A stretch of 42,270 nt of DNA from Actinomycetes bacterium (lineage in GTDB: Bacteria > Actinomycetota > Aquicultoria > Aquicultorales > Aquicultoraceae). Position numbers and translations under genes: made by a program. The notes under the pieces were generated by a model. That model was given only the letters and a program-made list of their open reading frames with translations. It ran no database searches and was not told the DNA's origin. Location of the stretch: NCBI GenBank assembly GCA_021794835.1, contig JAJYQA010000030.1:1-42270 (forward strand). Direction: 5' to 3'. Shown piece by piece: positions 24,570-32,643 of the stretch (the first letter of the stretch is position 1; each line of letters begins with the position of its first letter).

Positions 24570-25900
24570 TTGTTGCTGGTCTCAGCCATAAAACGGCTCC
24601 TATTGAGATTAGAGAAAAGGTGACTTTCCCGGAGCAGGTCTTATCAGATGCTTTGCATATGCTGACTGGATACCCCAGTATCAACGAGGCGGTTATTCTA
24701 TCGACCTGCAATCGCATGGAGATATACGTTATTGCCAATGATCTGGATAAGGGAAAAGACAATGTAGTCCAGTTCATAAGCGATTATCACCAGATTATCC
24801 GCAATGAGCTCGAGAAATACCTGTACTTCCGCGAGGGCAAAAACGCGGTCCTTCACCTTTTCCGGGTGGCCTCAAGCCTTGACTCGATGGTTATTGGCGA
24901 GGCGCAGATACAAGGCCAGGTGAAAAACGCTTACGATAGGGCTTTTGGGGCCGAAGCAACTTCAGCAATTCTAAACCGCCTCTTCCGTCACGCGCTGCTT
25001 GCGGGGAAAAGGGTAAGGACCGAGACGGAGATCGGCGAAAGCGCGGTCTCTGTAAGCTATGCCGCGGTTGAGCTAGCCAAGAAGGTTTTTGAGACGCTTC
25101 AGGGGCGAACCGCAATGCTGATCGGTGCGGGCGAGATGATCGAGCTTACTGCAACTCACTTGGTAGCAAACGGTGTAAGCAAGGTGATTGTTACCAACCG
25201 TACATTTAAGAGGGCCGAGAGCTTAGCCGTAAAATACGGCGGTACGGCGGTACCGTTTAGCGACTTCGTCGACCACATGGTCCATGCCGACATTGTTATA
25301 AGCTCGACTGGGGCTCCCCATTACATAGTAAGCAAAGGCCATATATCTAAAGTCATGCAAAGGAGAAAGAACCGGCCGATATTTTTCATCGATATTGCAG
25401 TGCCTAGAGATATCGACCCCGAGGTTGCCACCCTCTATAATGTGTTTGCCTACGACATCGACGATCTTGACTCGGTTGTGCAAACCAATCTTGAGGAGAG
25501 AAAGAAAGCGGGCCAAATTGCCGAGGGAATTGTGGAGGCCGAGGTTGCGAATTTTAGCTCCTGGCTGGCCTCACTTGAGGTAACGCCGACGATTGCGATA
25601 CTTAGGCGCCAGGCCGAGGAGGTAAGAGTAAAAGAGCTTGAGAAACACTTAAGAAAGTTGCCGAATCTATCCGACTCCGATATAAATACGTTAAATGCCT
25701 TAACGAGTGCAATCATAAACAAAATACTTCATAAACCAATCGTAAAAGCCAAAGAAAGTGCCAATAGAAAAGATGGCTATCTTTATGTAGAATCATTAAG
25801 GTATCTTTTTGACCTCGAAGATGAGAACGGGCAAGAGGACGAAGAATCAGAGACCGCCGCTTCCTTCATAGCAAACCCCGAGCTCAATCAGATAAAATAG
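24560..25900 (+). CDS. hemA: glutamyl-tRNA reductase
   Basis: First committed enzyme of the C5 route to 5-aminolevulinate: reduces glutamyl-tRNA to glutamate-1-semialdehyde. Catalytic Cys50 is in STCNRMEIY. GEAQIQGQVKNAY, the NADPH loop LIGAGEM and TNRTFKRAESLA follow, and a C-terminal dimer helix region carries an acidic tail (EDENGQEDEESE). 446 residues, normal. ATG at 24560 overlapping sirC. A heptamer repeat pair begins right at its stop. Confidence 0.96.
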   Translation: MHIIVAGLSHKTAPIEIREKVTFPEQVLSDALHMLTGYPSINEAVILSTCNRMEIYVIANDLDKGKDNVVQFISDYHQIIRNELEKYLYFREGKNAVLHLFRVASSLDSMVIGEAQIQGQVKNAYDRAFGAEATSAILNRLFRHALLAGKRVRTETEIGESAVSVSYAAVELAKKVFETLQGRTAMLIGAGEMIELTATHLVANGVSKVIVTNRTFKRAESLAVKYGGTAVPFSDFVDHMVHADIVISSTGAPHYIVSKGHISKVMQRRKNRPIFFIDIAVPRDIDPEVATLYNVFAYDIDDLDSVVQTNLEERKKAGQIAEGIVEAEVANFSSWLASLEVTPTIAILRRQAEEVRVKELEKHLRKLPNLSDSDINTLNALTSAIINKILHKPIVKAKESANRKDGYLYVESLRYLFDLEDENGQEDEESETAASFIANPELNQIK

Positions 25901-25961
25901 CAGTCAGCTATCAGCCATCAGCTGTCAGCAAGAGTAGTTTAAAAAGCTGAAAGCTGATAGC
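25899..25961. repeat. paired inverted heptamer arrays between hemA and hemC
   Basis: The left arm (25899-25929) reads AGCAGTC, AGCTATC, AGCCATC, AGCTGTC, AGC. The right arm (25946-25961) reads GCTGAAA, GCTGATA, GC. It can fold into a hairpin with a 16-base loop. Same family as the arms of the S23 element. Confidence 0.75.
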
Positions 25962-25977
25962 TTTAAAAGGTGATTAA

Positions 25978-26940
25978 ATGACAAAAAAGAAATTTATACT
26001 TGGAACACGGGGGAGTAAACTGGCTCTTTGGCAATCTGAGCATGTGGCCTCGATGCTTGCCGGGAAGGCCGGTGTTGAGATTAAGCTTAAGATAATTAAA
26101 ACACACGGAGATAAAATTCTTGATGTGGCGTTGGCTAAAATCGGGGATAAGGGGCTTTTTGTAAAAGAGATAGAGACCGCCCTCTTGGAGGGAGAAGTTG
26201 ACTTAGCTGTCCACAGCAGCAAAGATGTCCCGACGCAAATTCCCGAGGGGTTAACACTTGGGGCTTTCTTAAAGAGAGTTGATCCAAGAGATGTCATTAT
26301 ATCCAAAAGCGGAAAAGGTTTGGATGATTTGCCAATCGGCTCGATTGTTGGAACGAGCTCATTGCGAAGGCGGGCTCAGATTCTAAACCGTAGGCCCGAT
26401 TTAAAAATCGAGGATGTGCGCGGCAACCTTGATACCCGACTCCGCAAGATGGACGAGGGGTTATTTGATGCGATTATTCTTGCCGCGGCTGGTCTTGATA
26501 GGATGGGATGGGCCGAAGGAGTAACCGAGCGAATTCCATCAGATATTATGCTCTCTGCTGTCGGTCAGGGAGCTATCGCTGTTGAGATAAGACGCGATGA
26601 TGCAGATATGCTGGAGCTTATGGGCTACCTTGAGGATGTTAAGACTCGAGCGGCGGTTACTGCTGAGCGGGCACTTTTGCGAGAGCTTGAGGGCGGCTGC
26701 CAAATTCCAATCGGTGCATTAGGCGTAGTTGAGGATGGCAAGTTGCGTCTAGACGGCATGGTTGCGAGCCTAAATGGTTCGAAGCTTGTTCGCGACTTTA
26801 CGGTAGGCGATTCCGATGACGCCGATATGCTTGGCGTTACCCTTGCAAACAAACTAAAAAACATGGGTGCAGATGAGATATTGGCCGAAGTAAGGTCCGA
26901 AGTAGCTTATGTACCAAAGCCGATGCATACGAACGGATAA
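25978..26940 (+). CDS. hemC: porphobilinogen deaminase (hydroxymethylbilane synthase)
   Basis: Polymerises four porphobilinogens to hydroxymethylbilane. The N-terminus has LGTRGSKLALWQ and VHSSKDVPTQIPEGL; the middle has GTSSLRRRAQ and EDVRGNLDTRLRK. Cys241 in LEGGCQIPIGALG carries the dipyrromethane cofactor. 320 residues, normal. ATG at 25978 with AAAAGGTG upstream, right after a heptamer repeat pair. Confidence 0.96.
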   Translation: MTKKKFILGTRGSKLALWQSEHVASMLAGKAGVEIKLKIIKTHGDKILDVALAKIGDKGLFVKEIETALLEGEVDLAVHSSKDVPTQIPEGLTLGAFLKRVDPRDVIISKSGKGLDDLPIGSIVGTSSLRRRAQILNRRPDLKIEDVRGNLDTRLRKMDEGLFDAIILAAAGLDRMGWAEGVTERIPSDIMLSAVGQGAIAVEIRRDDADMLELMGYLEDVKTRAAVTAERALLRELEGGCQIPIGALGVVEDGKLRLDGMVASLNGSKLVRDFTVGDSDDADMLGVTLANKLKNMGADEILAEVRSEVAYVPKPMHTNG

Positions 26941-26993
26941 CCAGTGAACCAGTGAACCGGAAAGACCGGTGAATCGGTGAACGGGTGAGCTGG
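26941..26993. repeat. CCNGTGAA octamer repeat cluster
   Basis: Five to six copies of an octamer of the form CCAGTGAA / CCGGTGAA / TCGGTGAA, starting CCAG and ending CTGG, follow the hemC stop. A related set (CCGGTGAG, TCGGTGAA, CTGGTGAA, CCGG) is at about 41321-41352. Confidence 0.65.
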
Positions 26994-27000
26994 CTCTTAT

Positions 27001-27036
27001 ATATCAAAAGTTATTGCCCTCATCTCTTACCCTCAC
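27001..27036 (+). repeat. 36-bp direct repeat, copy 1 (upstream of cobA-hemD)
   Basis: Begins ATATCAAAAGTTATTGCCCT and ends CCTCAC. It matches 29862-29897 (upstream of the radical SAM gene) at 31 of 36 positions. Related TGCCCTCAT...TAC cores occur at 28663-28685, 38181-38196 and 41394-41414. Confidence 0.7.
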
Positions 27037-27067
27037 GCTGACAGCTGTGAGCTGAGAGCTGAGAGCT
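27037..27067 (+). repeat. GCTGANN heptamer array, right arm only
   Basis: GCTGACA, GCTGTGA, GCTGAGA, GCTGAGA, GCT: four heptamers in the orientation of the right arm of the S23-type arrays, without a left arm. Confidence 0.65.
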
Positions 27068-27090
27068 AATTCCGAGGAACGAGGAATTAG
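27066..27090 (+). promoter_or_regulatory. hairpin that can cover the cobA-hemD ribosome binding site
   Basis: CTAATTCC (27066-27073) pairs perfectly with GGAATTAG (27083-27090). The GAGG at 27081-27084 is the likely Shine-Dalgarno of the TTG start at 27094, so folding would hide part of it. A similar CGAGGAATTGAGA string lies ahead of hemB. Confidence 0.45.
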
Positions 27091-27093
27091 AAA

Positions 27094-28641
27094 TTGAACG
27101 GTAAAGTATATCTTGTCGGGGCGGGTCCCGGCGATCCGAAATTAATAACCCTAAGGGGACTTGAGTGTATCGCTCAAGCTGATGTTATAATCTACGACCG
27201 GCTGGCAACCAATCTACTCTTTGAGCACGCCAAGCCGGACGCCGAGTTTATCTACGTCGGTAAAGCCGATGGCAAGCACTCTGTTAAACAGGAAGACATA
27301 AACCGCATGTTGGTTGAAAAGGCAAAAGAAGGCAAAATAGTAACTCGCCTTAAGGGAGGGGATCCTTTGATCTTCGGACGGGGCGGTGAAGAGGCACTTG
27401 TTTTGTTTGAAAACGGAATTAAATTTGAATTCGTCCCCGGGGTATCTGCCGGAAACGCTGTTCCAGCATACGCCGGCATCCCGGTAACGCATCGTGGCGT
27501 GACGTCAACAGTCGCCTATGTCACCGGGCATGAGGACCCCTCAAAGCCAAGCACCGACATTGATTGGAAAAGCCTTGTCGGTATCGGCACGATTATCTTT
27601 TACATGGGGATGAGAAACCTCCCCTCGATTGTTGATCAGCTTATTAAAAACGGGCGTAATAAAAACACGCCGGTTGCAATTGTCAGATGGGGAACAACTC
27701 CGCAACAGCAAACGGTTATTGGTACACTTGAAGATATCGTCGGCAGGGTCACTGAGGCAGGGCTAAAGGCTCCGTGCATCATAATCGTCGGTGATGTCAT
27801 AAGACTTCGCGAGAAGCTTTGCTGGTATGAGAAAAAGCCGCTTTTTGGAAAGCGCATTCTTGTTACACGGGCGAAAGAGCAGGCAGGTGCCTTCTCAGAC
27901 CTACTTGCCGAGTTAGGTGGGCAGGCAATCGAGGTCCCAACTATAAAGATTGCCGACCCGAATAGCTTTGATAACATAGACCGTGCGCTTGGTCGCTTAG
28001 AGGACGGTCCGGGCTACGACTGGATCATTTTTACCAGCGCCAACGGCGTACGCTATTTCGTAAAGCGTATGAAGGCACTTAACAAAGATATCCGGGTACT
28101 GGCTGGCGCAAAGGTTGCCGTTATCGGGCCTGCAACGGCCAAGGCGATCAAAAAACTTTTAATAAACATCGATGTAACCCCGAAGGAGTTCGTCGCTGAG
28201 GGACTTATCGAGGAGTTCAAGAGGGTTGGGGTAGCAGGCAGCAGCATTCTTATCCCGCGGGCAAAAGTCGCCCGCGATGTCTTGCCCGATACCTTGCGTG
28301 GGATGGGAGCAGAGGTCGATGTTGCCGAAGTGTACCAGACGGTTCTTGATGAGTCAGCTGCGCTTCGGATAAAAAACATGCTTGTTGAAAAAAATATTGA
28401 TGTAGCAACATTTACCAGTCCATCGACAGTTAACAACTTAGCCAAGTTAATCGGCCCCGAGTTAAAAGAGCTTATGCGGGATGTTGCGGTTGCCGTTATC
28501 GGACCGGTTACCGCTGAGGCTGTAGAAAAGCTCGGGCTTAAAGTCGATATAATAGCCGAGGAATACACGATTCCCGGCCTGGTCGGTGCGATAGTAAGTA
28601 GGGTAGGGTCCAGGGGCCAGGGTTTTATCCCCCTCCCTTGA
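27094..28641 (+). CDS. cobA-hemD: fused uroporphyrinogen-III C-methyltransferase / uroporphyrinogen-III synthase
   Basis: Two enzymes in one chain. Residues 1-245 are the SAM-dependent methyltransferase that makes precorrin-2 (VGAGPGDPKLITLRG at 7-21; RLKGGDPLIFGRGGEEA; GVSAGNAVPAYAGIPVTHRG). Residues about 250-505 are uroporphyrinogen-III synthase (RILVTRAKEQAGAFSDLLAE, DWIIFTSANGVRYF, LIPRAKVARDVLPDTLR, TFTSPSTVNNLAKL). Fusion of these is common in anaerobes that make siroheme or cobalamin. TTG start at 27094. The last residues (VGSRGQGFIPLP) are written by intergenic-type repeats, so the natural stop may have been lost or extended. Confidence 0.95.
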   Translation: MNGKVYLVGAGPGDPKLITLRGLECIAQADVIIYDRLATNLLFEHAKPDAEFIYVGKADGKHSVKQEDINRMLVEKAKEGKIVTRLKGGDPLIFGRGGEEALVLFENGIKFEFVPGVSAGNAVPAYAGIPVTHRGVTSTVAYVTGHEDPSKPSTDIDWKSLVGIGTIIFYMGMRNLPSIVDQLIKNGRNKNTPVAIVRWGTTPQQQTVIGTLEDIVGRVTEAGLKAPCIIIVGDVIRLREKLCWYEKKPLFGKRILVTRAKEQAGAFSDLLAELGGQAIEVPTIKIADPNSFDNIDRALGRLEDGPGYDWIIFTSANGVRYFVKRMKALNKDIRVLAGAKVAVIGPATAKAIKKLLINIDVTPKEFVAEGLIEEFKRVGVAGSSILIPRAKVARDVLPDTLRGMGAEVDVAEVYQTVLDESAALRIKNMLVEKNIDVATFTSPSTVNNLAKLIGPELKELMRDVAVAVIGPVTAEAVEKLGLKVDIIAEEYTIPGLVGAIVSRVGSRGQGFIPLP

Positions 28642-28685
28642 TGGGAGGGGCTAGGGGAGGGTGAATACCCTCGTTACTTGCTTTC
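28606..28685. repeat. GGGTCCA repeat plus G-rich hairpin element
   Basis: GGGTCCAGGGGCCAGGG (28606-28622) lies inside the 3' end of cobA-hemD. It is followed by CCCCTCCC-TTGAT-GGGAGGGG, CTAGGGGAGGGTGA and TACCCTCGTTACTTGCTTTC. The latter part (28629-28685) aligns along its length with 41360-41414. The hairpin could also end the cobA-hemD transcript. Confidence 0.65.
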
Positions 28686-28754
28686 TCCTACGAGCCATGA
28701 ACAATAAAATTATGAACAGTTCTCAGCGCGAGGAATTGAGAGGATTGATGCTAG

Positions 28755-29729
28755 ATGAATTTCCCAAGTTACAGACCGCGCAGGCTGCGCAAGAACGAAA
28801 ACTTAAGAAGGATGGTAAGGGAGACCGACTTAAGCGTCGATGACTTTATATATCCGCTTTTTGCTGCGCCAGGAGAGGGGTTTAAAAAAGAAATATCCTC
28901 AATGCCCGGCAACTACCAGCTGTCAGTCGACCTTCTTATCGAGGAGGCAAAAGAGGTTAAAGACTTGGGTATCCCGGCAATCATCCTATTCGGAATACCG
29001 GAGGTTAAAGACGAAGTGGGTTCCGAGGCCTATGCCGAGGACGGCATAGTGCAGCGGGCTATTCGGGCGATTAAAAAAGAAGTCCCGGGTCTTCTAGTTG
29101 TGACCGATGTTTGTCTGTGCGAGTACACCAGCCACGGCCACTGCGGCATAGTAAGGGATGGCGAGATATTAAACGACATCACCCTTGAGCTTTTGGCAAA
29201 AGAAGCTCTCACCCATGTCGAGGCTGGGGCAGATATGGTTGCGCCGTCTGATATGATGGACGGCCGCGTTGCGGCAATCCGGTCAAACCTTGACGAGAAC
29301 GGCTTTCAGGATACTCCAATTATGGCTTACTCGGCTAAGCAGGCCTCTGCGTTTTACGGGCCGTTTAGAGAGGCTGCCGAGTCAACACCGCAGTTTGGCG
29401 ACCGCAGGTCGTATCAGATGGATGCTGCAAACTCACTTGAGGCGCTTCGCGAAGTCGCTCTTGATATCGAGGAAGGCGCAGATATTGTCATGGTAAAGCC
29501 GGCGTTAAGTTGTCTCGACTTAGTTTATACGGTAAAGCAGGAGTTTGGCTATCCCACGGCAGCATATAATGTAAGCGGGGAGTTTTCAATGGTAAAGGCT
29601 GCGGCAGAAAAAGGCTGGATAGATGAGAGACAGGTTGTACTAGAAATACTTACCGGCATCAAACGGGCCGGTGCAGATATCATTATTACCTATCACGCAA
29701 AAGATGCTACAAAGTGGCTCAATGAGTAG
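28755..29729 (+). CDS. hemB: porphobilinogen synthase (ALA dehydratase), zinc type
   Basis: Condenses two 5-aminolevulinates to porphobilinogen. The zinc motif [14 protein letters not shown] (Cys120, Cys122, Cys130) marks the zinc-dependent class. Schiff-base lysines are in [18 protein letters not shown] and [11 protein letters not shown]. The N-terminus ([20 protein letters not shown]) is typical. 324 residues. ATG at 28755 after GAGAGG. It follows cobA-hemD across a 113-base repeat-filled gap. Confidence 0.96.
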   Translation: MNFPSYRPRRLRKNENLRRMVRETDLSVDDFIYPLFAAPGEGFKKEISSMPGNYQLSVDLLIEEAKEVKDLGIPAIILFGIPEVKDEVGSEAYAEDGIVQRAIRAIKKEVPGLLVVTDVCLCEYTSHGHCGIVRDGEILNDITLELLAKEALTHVEAGADMVAPSDMMDGRVAAIRSNLDENGFQDTPIMAYSAKQASAFYGPFREAAESTPQFGDRRSYQMDAANSLEALREVALDIEEGADIVMVKPALSCLDLVYTVKQEFGYPTAAYNVSGEFSMVKAAAEKGWIDERQVVLEILTGIKRAGADIIITYHAKDATKWLNE

Positions 29730-29740
29730 TTAAAGGAAGG

Positions 29741-29917
29741 GTTCATCGTTCATAGTTCATGGATAAGACGGGGTCTAGACAGAGGGATTGTCATTCTGGT
29801 GAGCCGAAGCCCTGAGCGAGGTCGAAGGGGAAGCCGAAGGCGGAGTCGAAGAATCTAAATAATATCAAAAGTTACTGCCCGCACCTCGTACCTTCACTTC
29901 CATGAACCATGAACCAT
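29741..29917. repeat. inverted GTTCATN / CATGAAC heptamer arrays enclosing another repeat
   Basis: The left arm is GTTCATC, GTTCATA, GTTCATG, G (29741-29762). The right arm is CCATGAAC, CATGAAC, CAT (29900-29917), complementary to the left. Between them, 29788-29857 starts TTGTCATTCTG and ends GAAGAATCT, with several GAAG/GCCGAAG units in between. That resembles the TGTCATTCTGAGCGAAG-type intergenic repeats scattered in many bacterial genomes. Confidence 0.6.
29862..29897 (+). repeat. 36-bp direct repeat, copy 2 (upstream of the radical SAM gene)
   Basis: Begins ATATCAAAAGTTACTGCCCG and ends CCTTCAC; 31 of 36 positions match 27001-27036. It lies 39 bases before the next start codon. Confidence 0.7.
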
Positions 29918-29936
29918 AAAACCGGAGGTTTTATAA

Positions 29937-31082
29937 ATGAAGGCCGAAGTAAAAGATTTAAATGGGCAAGTGCCGCTGCCGAGAATGATCGCGTGGGAGA
30001 TAACGCGAAGCTGCAACCTTGCTTGTATCCACTGCCGGGCATCGGCTCTGCATGGCCCGTACGAGGGCGAACTCTCAACCGATGAGGCAAAGGCACTTCT
30101 TGATAATATAAAGTCGTTTAGCAACCCGATTATAATCCTTACTGGCGGTGAGCCGCTGGCAAGAGCTGATTTCTACGAGATTGCAAAATACGGCCACGAC
30201 ATTGGCTTAAGGATGGTTCTTGGGACAAATTCGACCCTTATGACTCCGGAGATTGCCGCCAAAGTTAAAGAAGTTGGTATCCCGAGGATGAGTGTTAGCA
30301 TTGATTTTCCAATCGCCGAGAAACACGACGAGTTTAGGGGACATCCCGGCGCATTCGACGCGGCGGTTAGGGGAATCAAAATCGCCCAGGAGGCGGGCAT
30401 AGAGGTTCAGATAAACTCCACGATTACCAAGTTAAATGTAGCCTATCTTGACGATCTTTTAAAGTTTGCAAAAGATATCGGGGCGGTTGCGTTTCACCCG
30501 TTCCTTTTAGTTCCAACTGGAAGGGGCAAGGAACTAGAGGAGCAGGAGCTTCCACCAGAAGAATATGAGAGGACGCTGAACTGGGTTTACGACAAGCAAA
30601 AAGAAGAAAAAGATATCTTTTTTAAGCCAACTGATGCACCGCATTACTTCAGAATCATGCGGCAGAGGGCAAAGGAAGACGGAGAGAAGGCTTCAGCCAT
30701 GATGTCCGGGCACCCGCACGCTGCACGTGGCCTTGAGACAATGACGAGAGGCTGCCTTGGCGGCATAGGCTTTTGCTTCATAAGCCATGTGGGCCAGGTC
30801 CAGCCATGCGGCTACTTTGAGAAGGCCGCCGGCGATGTTAAGAAGCAGCCCTTCAAAGACATTTGGGAAACTTCTAAGCTTTTTGCGGACTTGAGAGACT
30901 ATGATAAGCTCAAGGGCAAATGCGGCATCTGTGAGTTTAAGCGGGTCTGCGGCGGCTGCCGTGCTCGCGCCTATGAGGTTACGGGAGACTACCTTGCGGA
31001 AGAACCCTACTGCGTGTATGAGCCCAAGTCTGGAAAAGTATCTTCTAGGCAAAGTCATGGATGTACGGCACCAGGTTGCTAA
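29937..31082 (+). CDS. ahbD: radical SAM heme-synthesis protein, AhbD/NirJ-like
   Basis: Radical SAM enzyme with Cys26-x3-Cys30-x2-Cys33 in [12 protein letters not shown], GGEP in [13 protein letters not shown], and a C-terminal SPASM-like cysteine set ([23 protein letters not shown] and [21 protein letters not shown]). In siroheme-dependent heme synthesis AhbD decarboxylates Fe-coproporphyrin III to heme, and AhbC/NirJ act on related intermediates. The C-terminal pattern ([25 protein letters not shown]) is closest in my memory to AhbD, but AhbC cannot be excluded. GGAGG precedes the ATG. Odd: the chain ends in a small cysteine tail, HGCTAPGC. Its place between hemB and hemL supports the heme role. 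Confidence 0.85.
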   Translation: [381 protein letters not shown]

Positions 31083-31124
31083 GAGCTCGATTATCGGGCA
31101 CAACTGCGTTATTCTACCAGCGTT

Positions 31125-31185
31125 GTTAATTAATAATTAACAATTGTTAAGATACGATGGACAGATGTTAACTAATGATTAACAA
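31125..31185 (+). promoter_or_regulatory. two GTTAA-N7-TTAAC operator-like copies upstream of hemL
   Basis: GTTAATTAATAATTAACAA (31125-31143) and GTTAACTAATGATTAACAA (31167-31185) differ at two positions. Their starts are 42 bases apart, about four helical turns. The first is nearly self-complementary, and a further perfect palindrome TTAACAATTGTTAA (31137-31150) overlaps its end. The pair lies 41-101 bases before the hemL ATG. Confidence 0.55.
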
Positions 31186-31225
31186 CCAAAAGTTTGTTCC
31201 TAAGTCAATTTATTGGAGGTATGGC

Positions 31226-32521
31226 ATGAACACAAAAAAGTCCCAGGAGCTCTTTGCTGAGGCACAGAAGTATATCCCGGGCGGTGTAAACAGTCCGGTA
31301 AGGGCTTTCAAATCGGTTGGTTTAAATCCTCTCTTTATTGCAAAAGCCAAGGGGTCAAAGATCTACGATGTGGACGGTAACGAGTATATCGACTATGTTG
31401 CATCCTGGGGACCGATGATTTTAGGCCATGCTAGCGATGAGATAAATGCAGCGGTAAAAGCTGCCTTAGAAAACGGTACAAGCTACGGCGCGCCAACCGA
31501 GCTTGAGGTCGAGATGGCCAAACTAGTGGTTGAGGCAATGCCGTCAGTTGAAAAGGTTAGAATGGTAAGCTCCGGTACCGAGGCAGTCATGAGTGCAATT
31601 CGCCTGGCTCGCGGTTATACCGGCCGCTCGAAGTTTATTAAATTTGAGGGATGCTACCACGGGCACTCTGACGCACTTTTGGTGCAGGCAGGATCAGGTG
31701 TGACTACTCTGGGTCTACCTGATAGCCCTGGCGTTACGAAAGGCGCCGCGCAAGATACGATAAATCTCCCGCATAACGACCTTGAGGCGGTTGATAGAGC
31801 AATCCGCGAGCAGTATAAAGATATCGCCGCAGTAATTATTGAACCGGTGGCCGGAAACGCGGGGGTTATCCCACCTAAGGAAGGTTTTCTAGAGGGCTTG
31901 CGCAAAATCACGAAAGAATATGGTATTCTGTTAATCTTTGACGAGGTTATAACCGGCTTTCGTGTTTCCTACGGCGGCGCGCAAGCATACTATAACGTCA
32001 TGCCTGATCTTACTACGATGGGCAAGATTATCGGCGGCGGCTTTCCGGTCGGTGCATTCGGCGGGCGTGCCGAAATCATGGATTACATAGCGCCGGTCGG
32101 CTCAGTATACCAAGCCGGAACGCTTTCCGGCAATCCAATTGCGATGACTGCCGGCATTACGCTTCTTAACATCCTTAAAGACCCGAAGGTGTATGAGGAA
32201 CTTGATCGCAAAGGTAAGATGTTTGCCGATGGACTAAAAGAGGCGGCAGCTGAGGCCGGAGTCAATGCTCAGTTTACCCGTGTGGGATCGCTCTCTTGCA
32301 TGTTCTTCACCGACAAGCCAGTCTATGATTACCAGAGCGCAAAAATGTCCGACACCGCCAAGTACGCCGCGTATTTTAAGACAATGCTTGAACAGGGAAT
32401 CTACCTCGCGCCGTCACAGTTTGAGGCGACGTTCATGTCACTTGCACATACCGACGAGGATATTGAACGCACAATTAACGCCGCTAAGAAGGCACTGAAG
32501 AGCCTTACTATTAAAGCGTAG
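31226..32521 (+). CDS. hemL: glutamate-1-semialdehyde 2,1-aminomutase
   Basis: PLP enzyme converting glutamate-1-semialdehyde to 5-aminolevulinate. [44 protein letters not shown] and the PLP lysine in [16 protein letters not shown] are all present, with [13 protein letters not shown] after it. The ATG at 31226 has TTGGAGG six bases upstream; an earlier in-frame ATG at 31175 would put one operator inside the gene and is rejected. 431 residues, normal. Last gene of the cluster, with a strong hairpin after it. Confidence 0.96.
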   Translation: MNTKKSQELFAEAQKYIPGGVNSPVRAFKSVGLNPLFIAKAKGSKIYDVDGNEYIDYVASWGPMILGHASDEINAAVKAALENGTSYGAPTELEVEMAKLVVEAMPSVEKVRMVSSGTEAVMSAIRLARGYTGRSKFIKFEGCYHGHSDALLVQAGSGVTTLGLPDSPGVTKGAAQDTINLPHNDLEAVDRAIREQYKDIAAVIIEPVAGNAGVIPPKEGFLEGLRKITKEYGILLIFDEVITGFRVSYGGAQAYYNVMPDLTTMGKIIGGGFPVGAFGGRAEIMDYIAPVGSVYQAGTLSGNPIAMTAGITLLNILKDPKVYEELDRKGKMFADGLKEAAAEAGVNAQFTRVGSLSCMFFTDKPVYDYQSAKMSDTAKYAAYFKTMLEQGIYLAPSQFEATFMSLAHTDEDIERTINAAKKALKSLTIKA

Positions 32522-32572
32522 GTAATGTCGAATTTCGAATTGCAAATATAGAATTATTAAAACACCCTAGTA

Positions 32573-32597
32573 AAGGGCGGGTTTTGGCTCCGCCCTT
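32573..32597 (+). terminator. terminator hairpin after hemL
   Basis: AAGGGCGG and CCGCCCTT form an 8-bp GC-rich stem, followed by CTTGCTTTT. It is nested in larger diverged inverted arms (AATTTCGAATT near 32531 and AATTCGAAATT near 32613). It ends the ccm-hem cluster and may serve the convergent GPI gene as well. Confidence 0.65.
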
Positions 32598-32643
32598 CTT
32601 GCTTTTAACTCGTAATTCGAAATTAGCCCTCGTTCTAGGCCCA

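Noticed and set aside
25899-27090. Short repeated units resembling a CRISPR array
   Set aside because: Units are 7-8 bases with no spacers of even length, and no cas genes are present. They are tandem intergenic repeats.
31123-31143. Rex operator before hemL
   Set aside because: The half-sites resemble Rex sites but are 7 bases apart instead of 4, so the regulator is left open.
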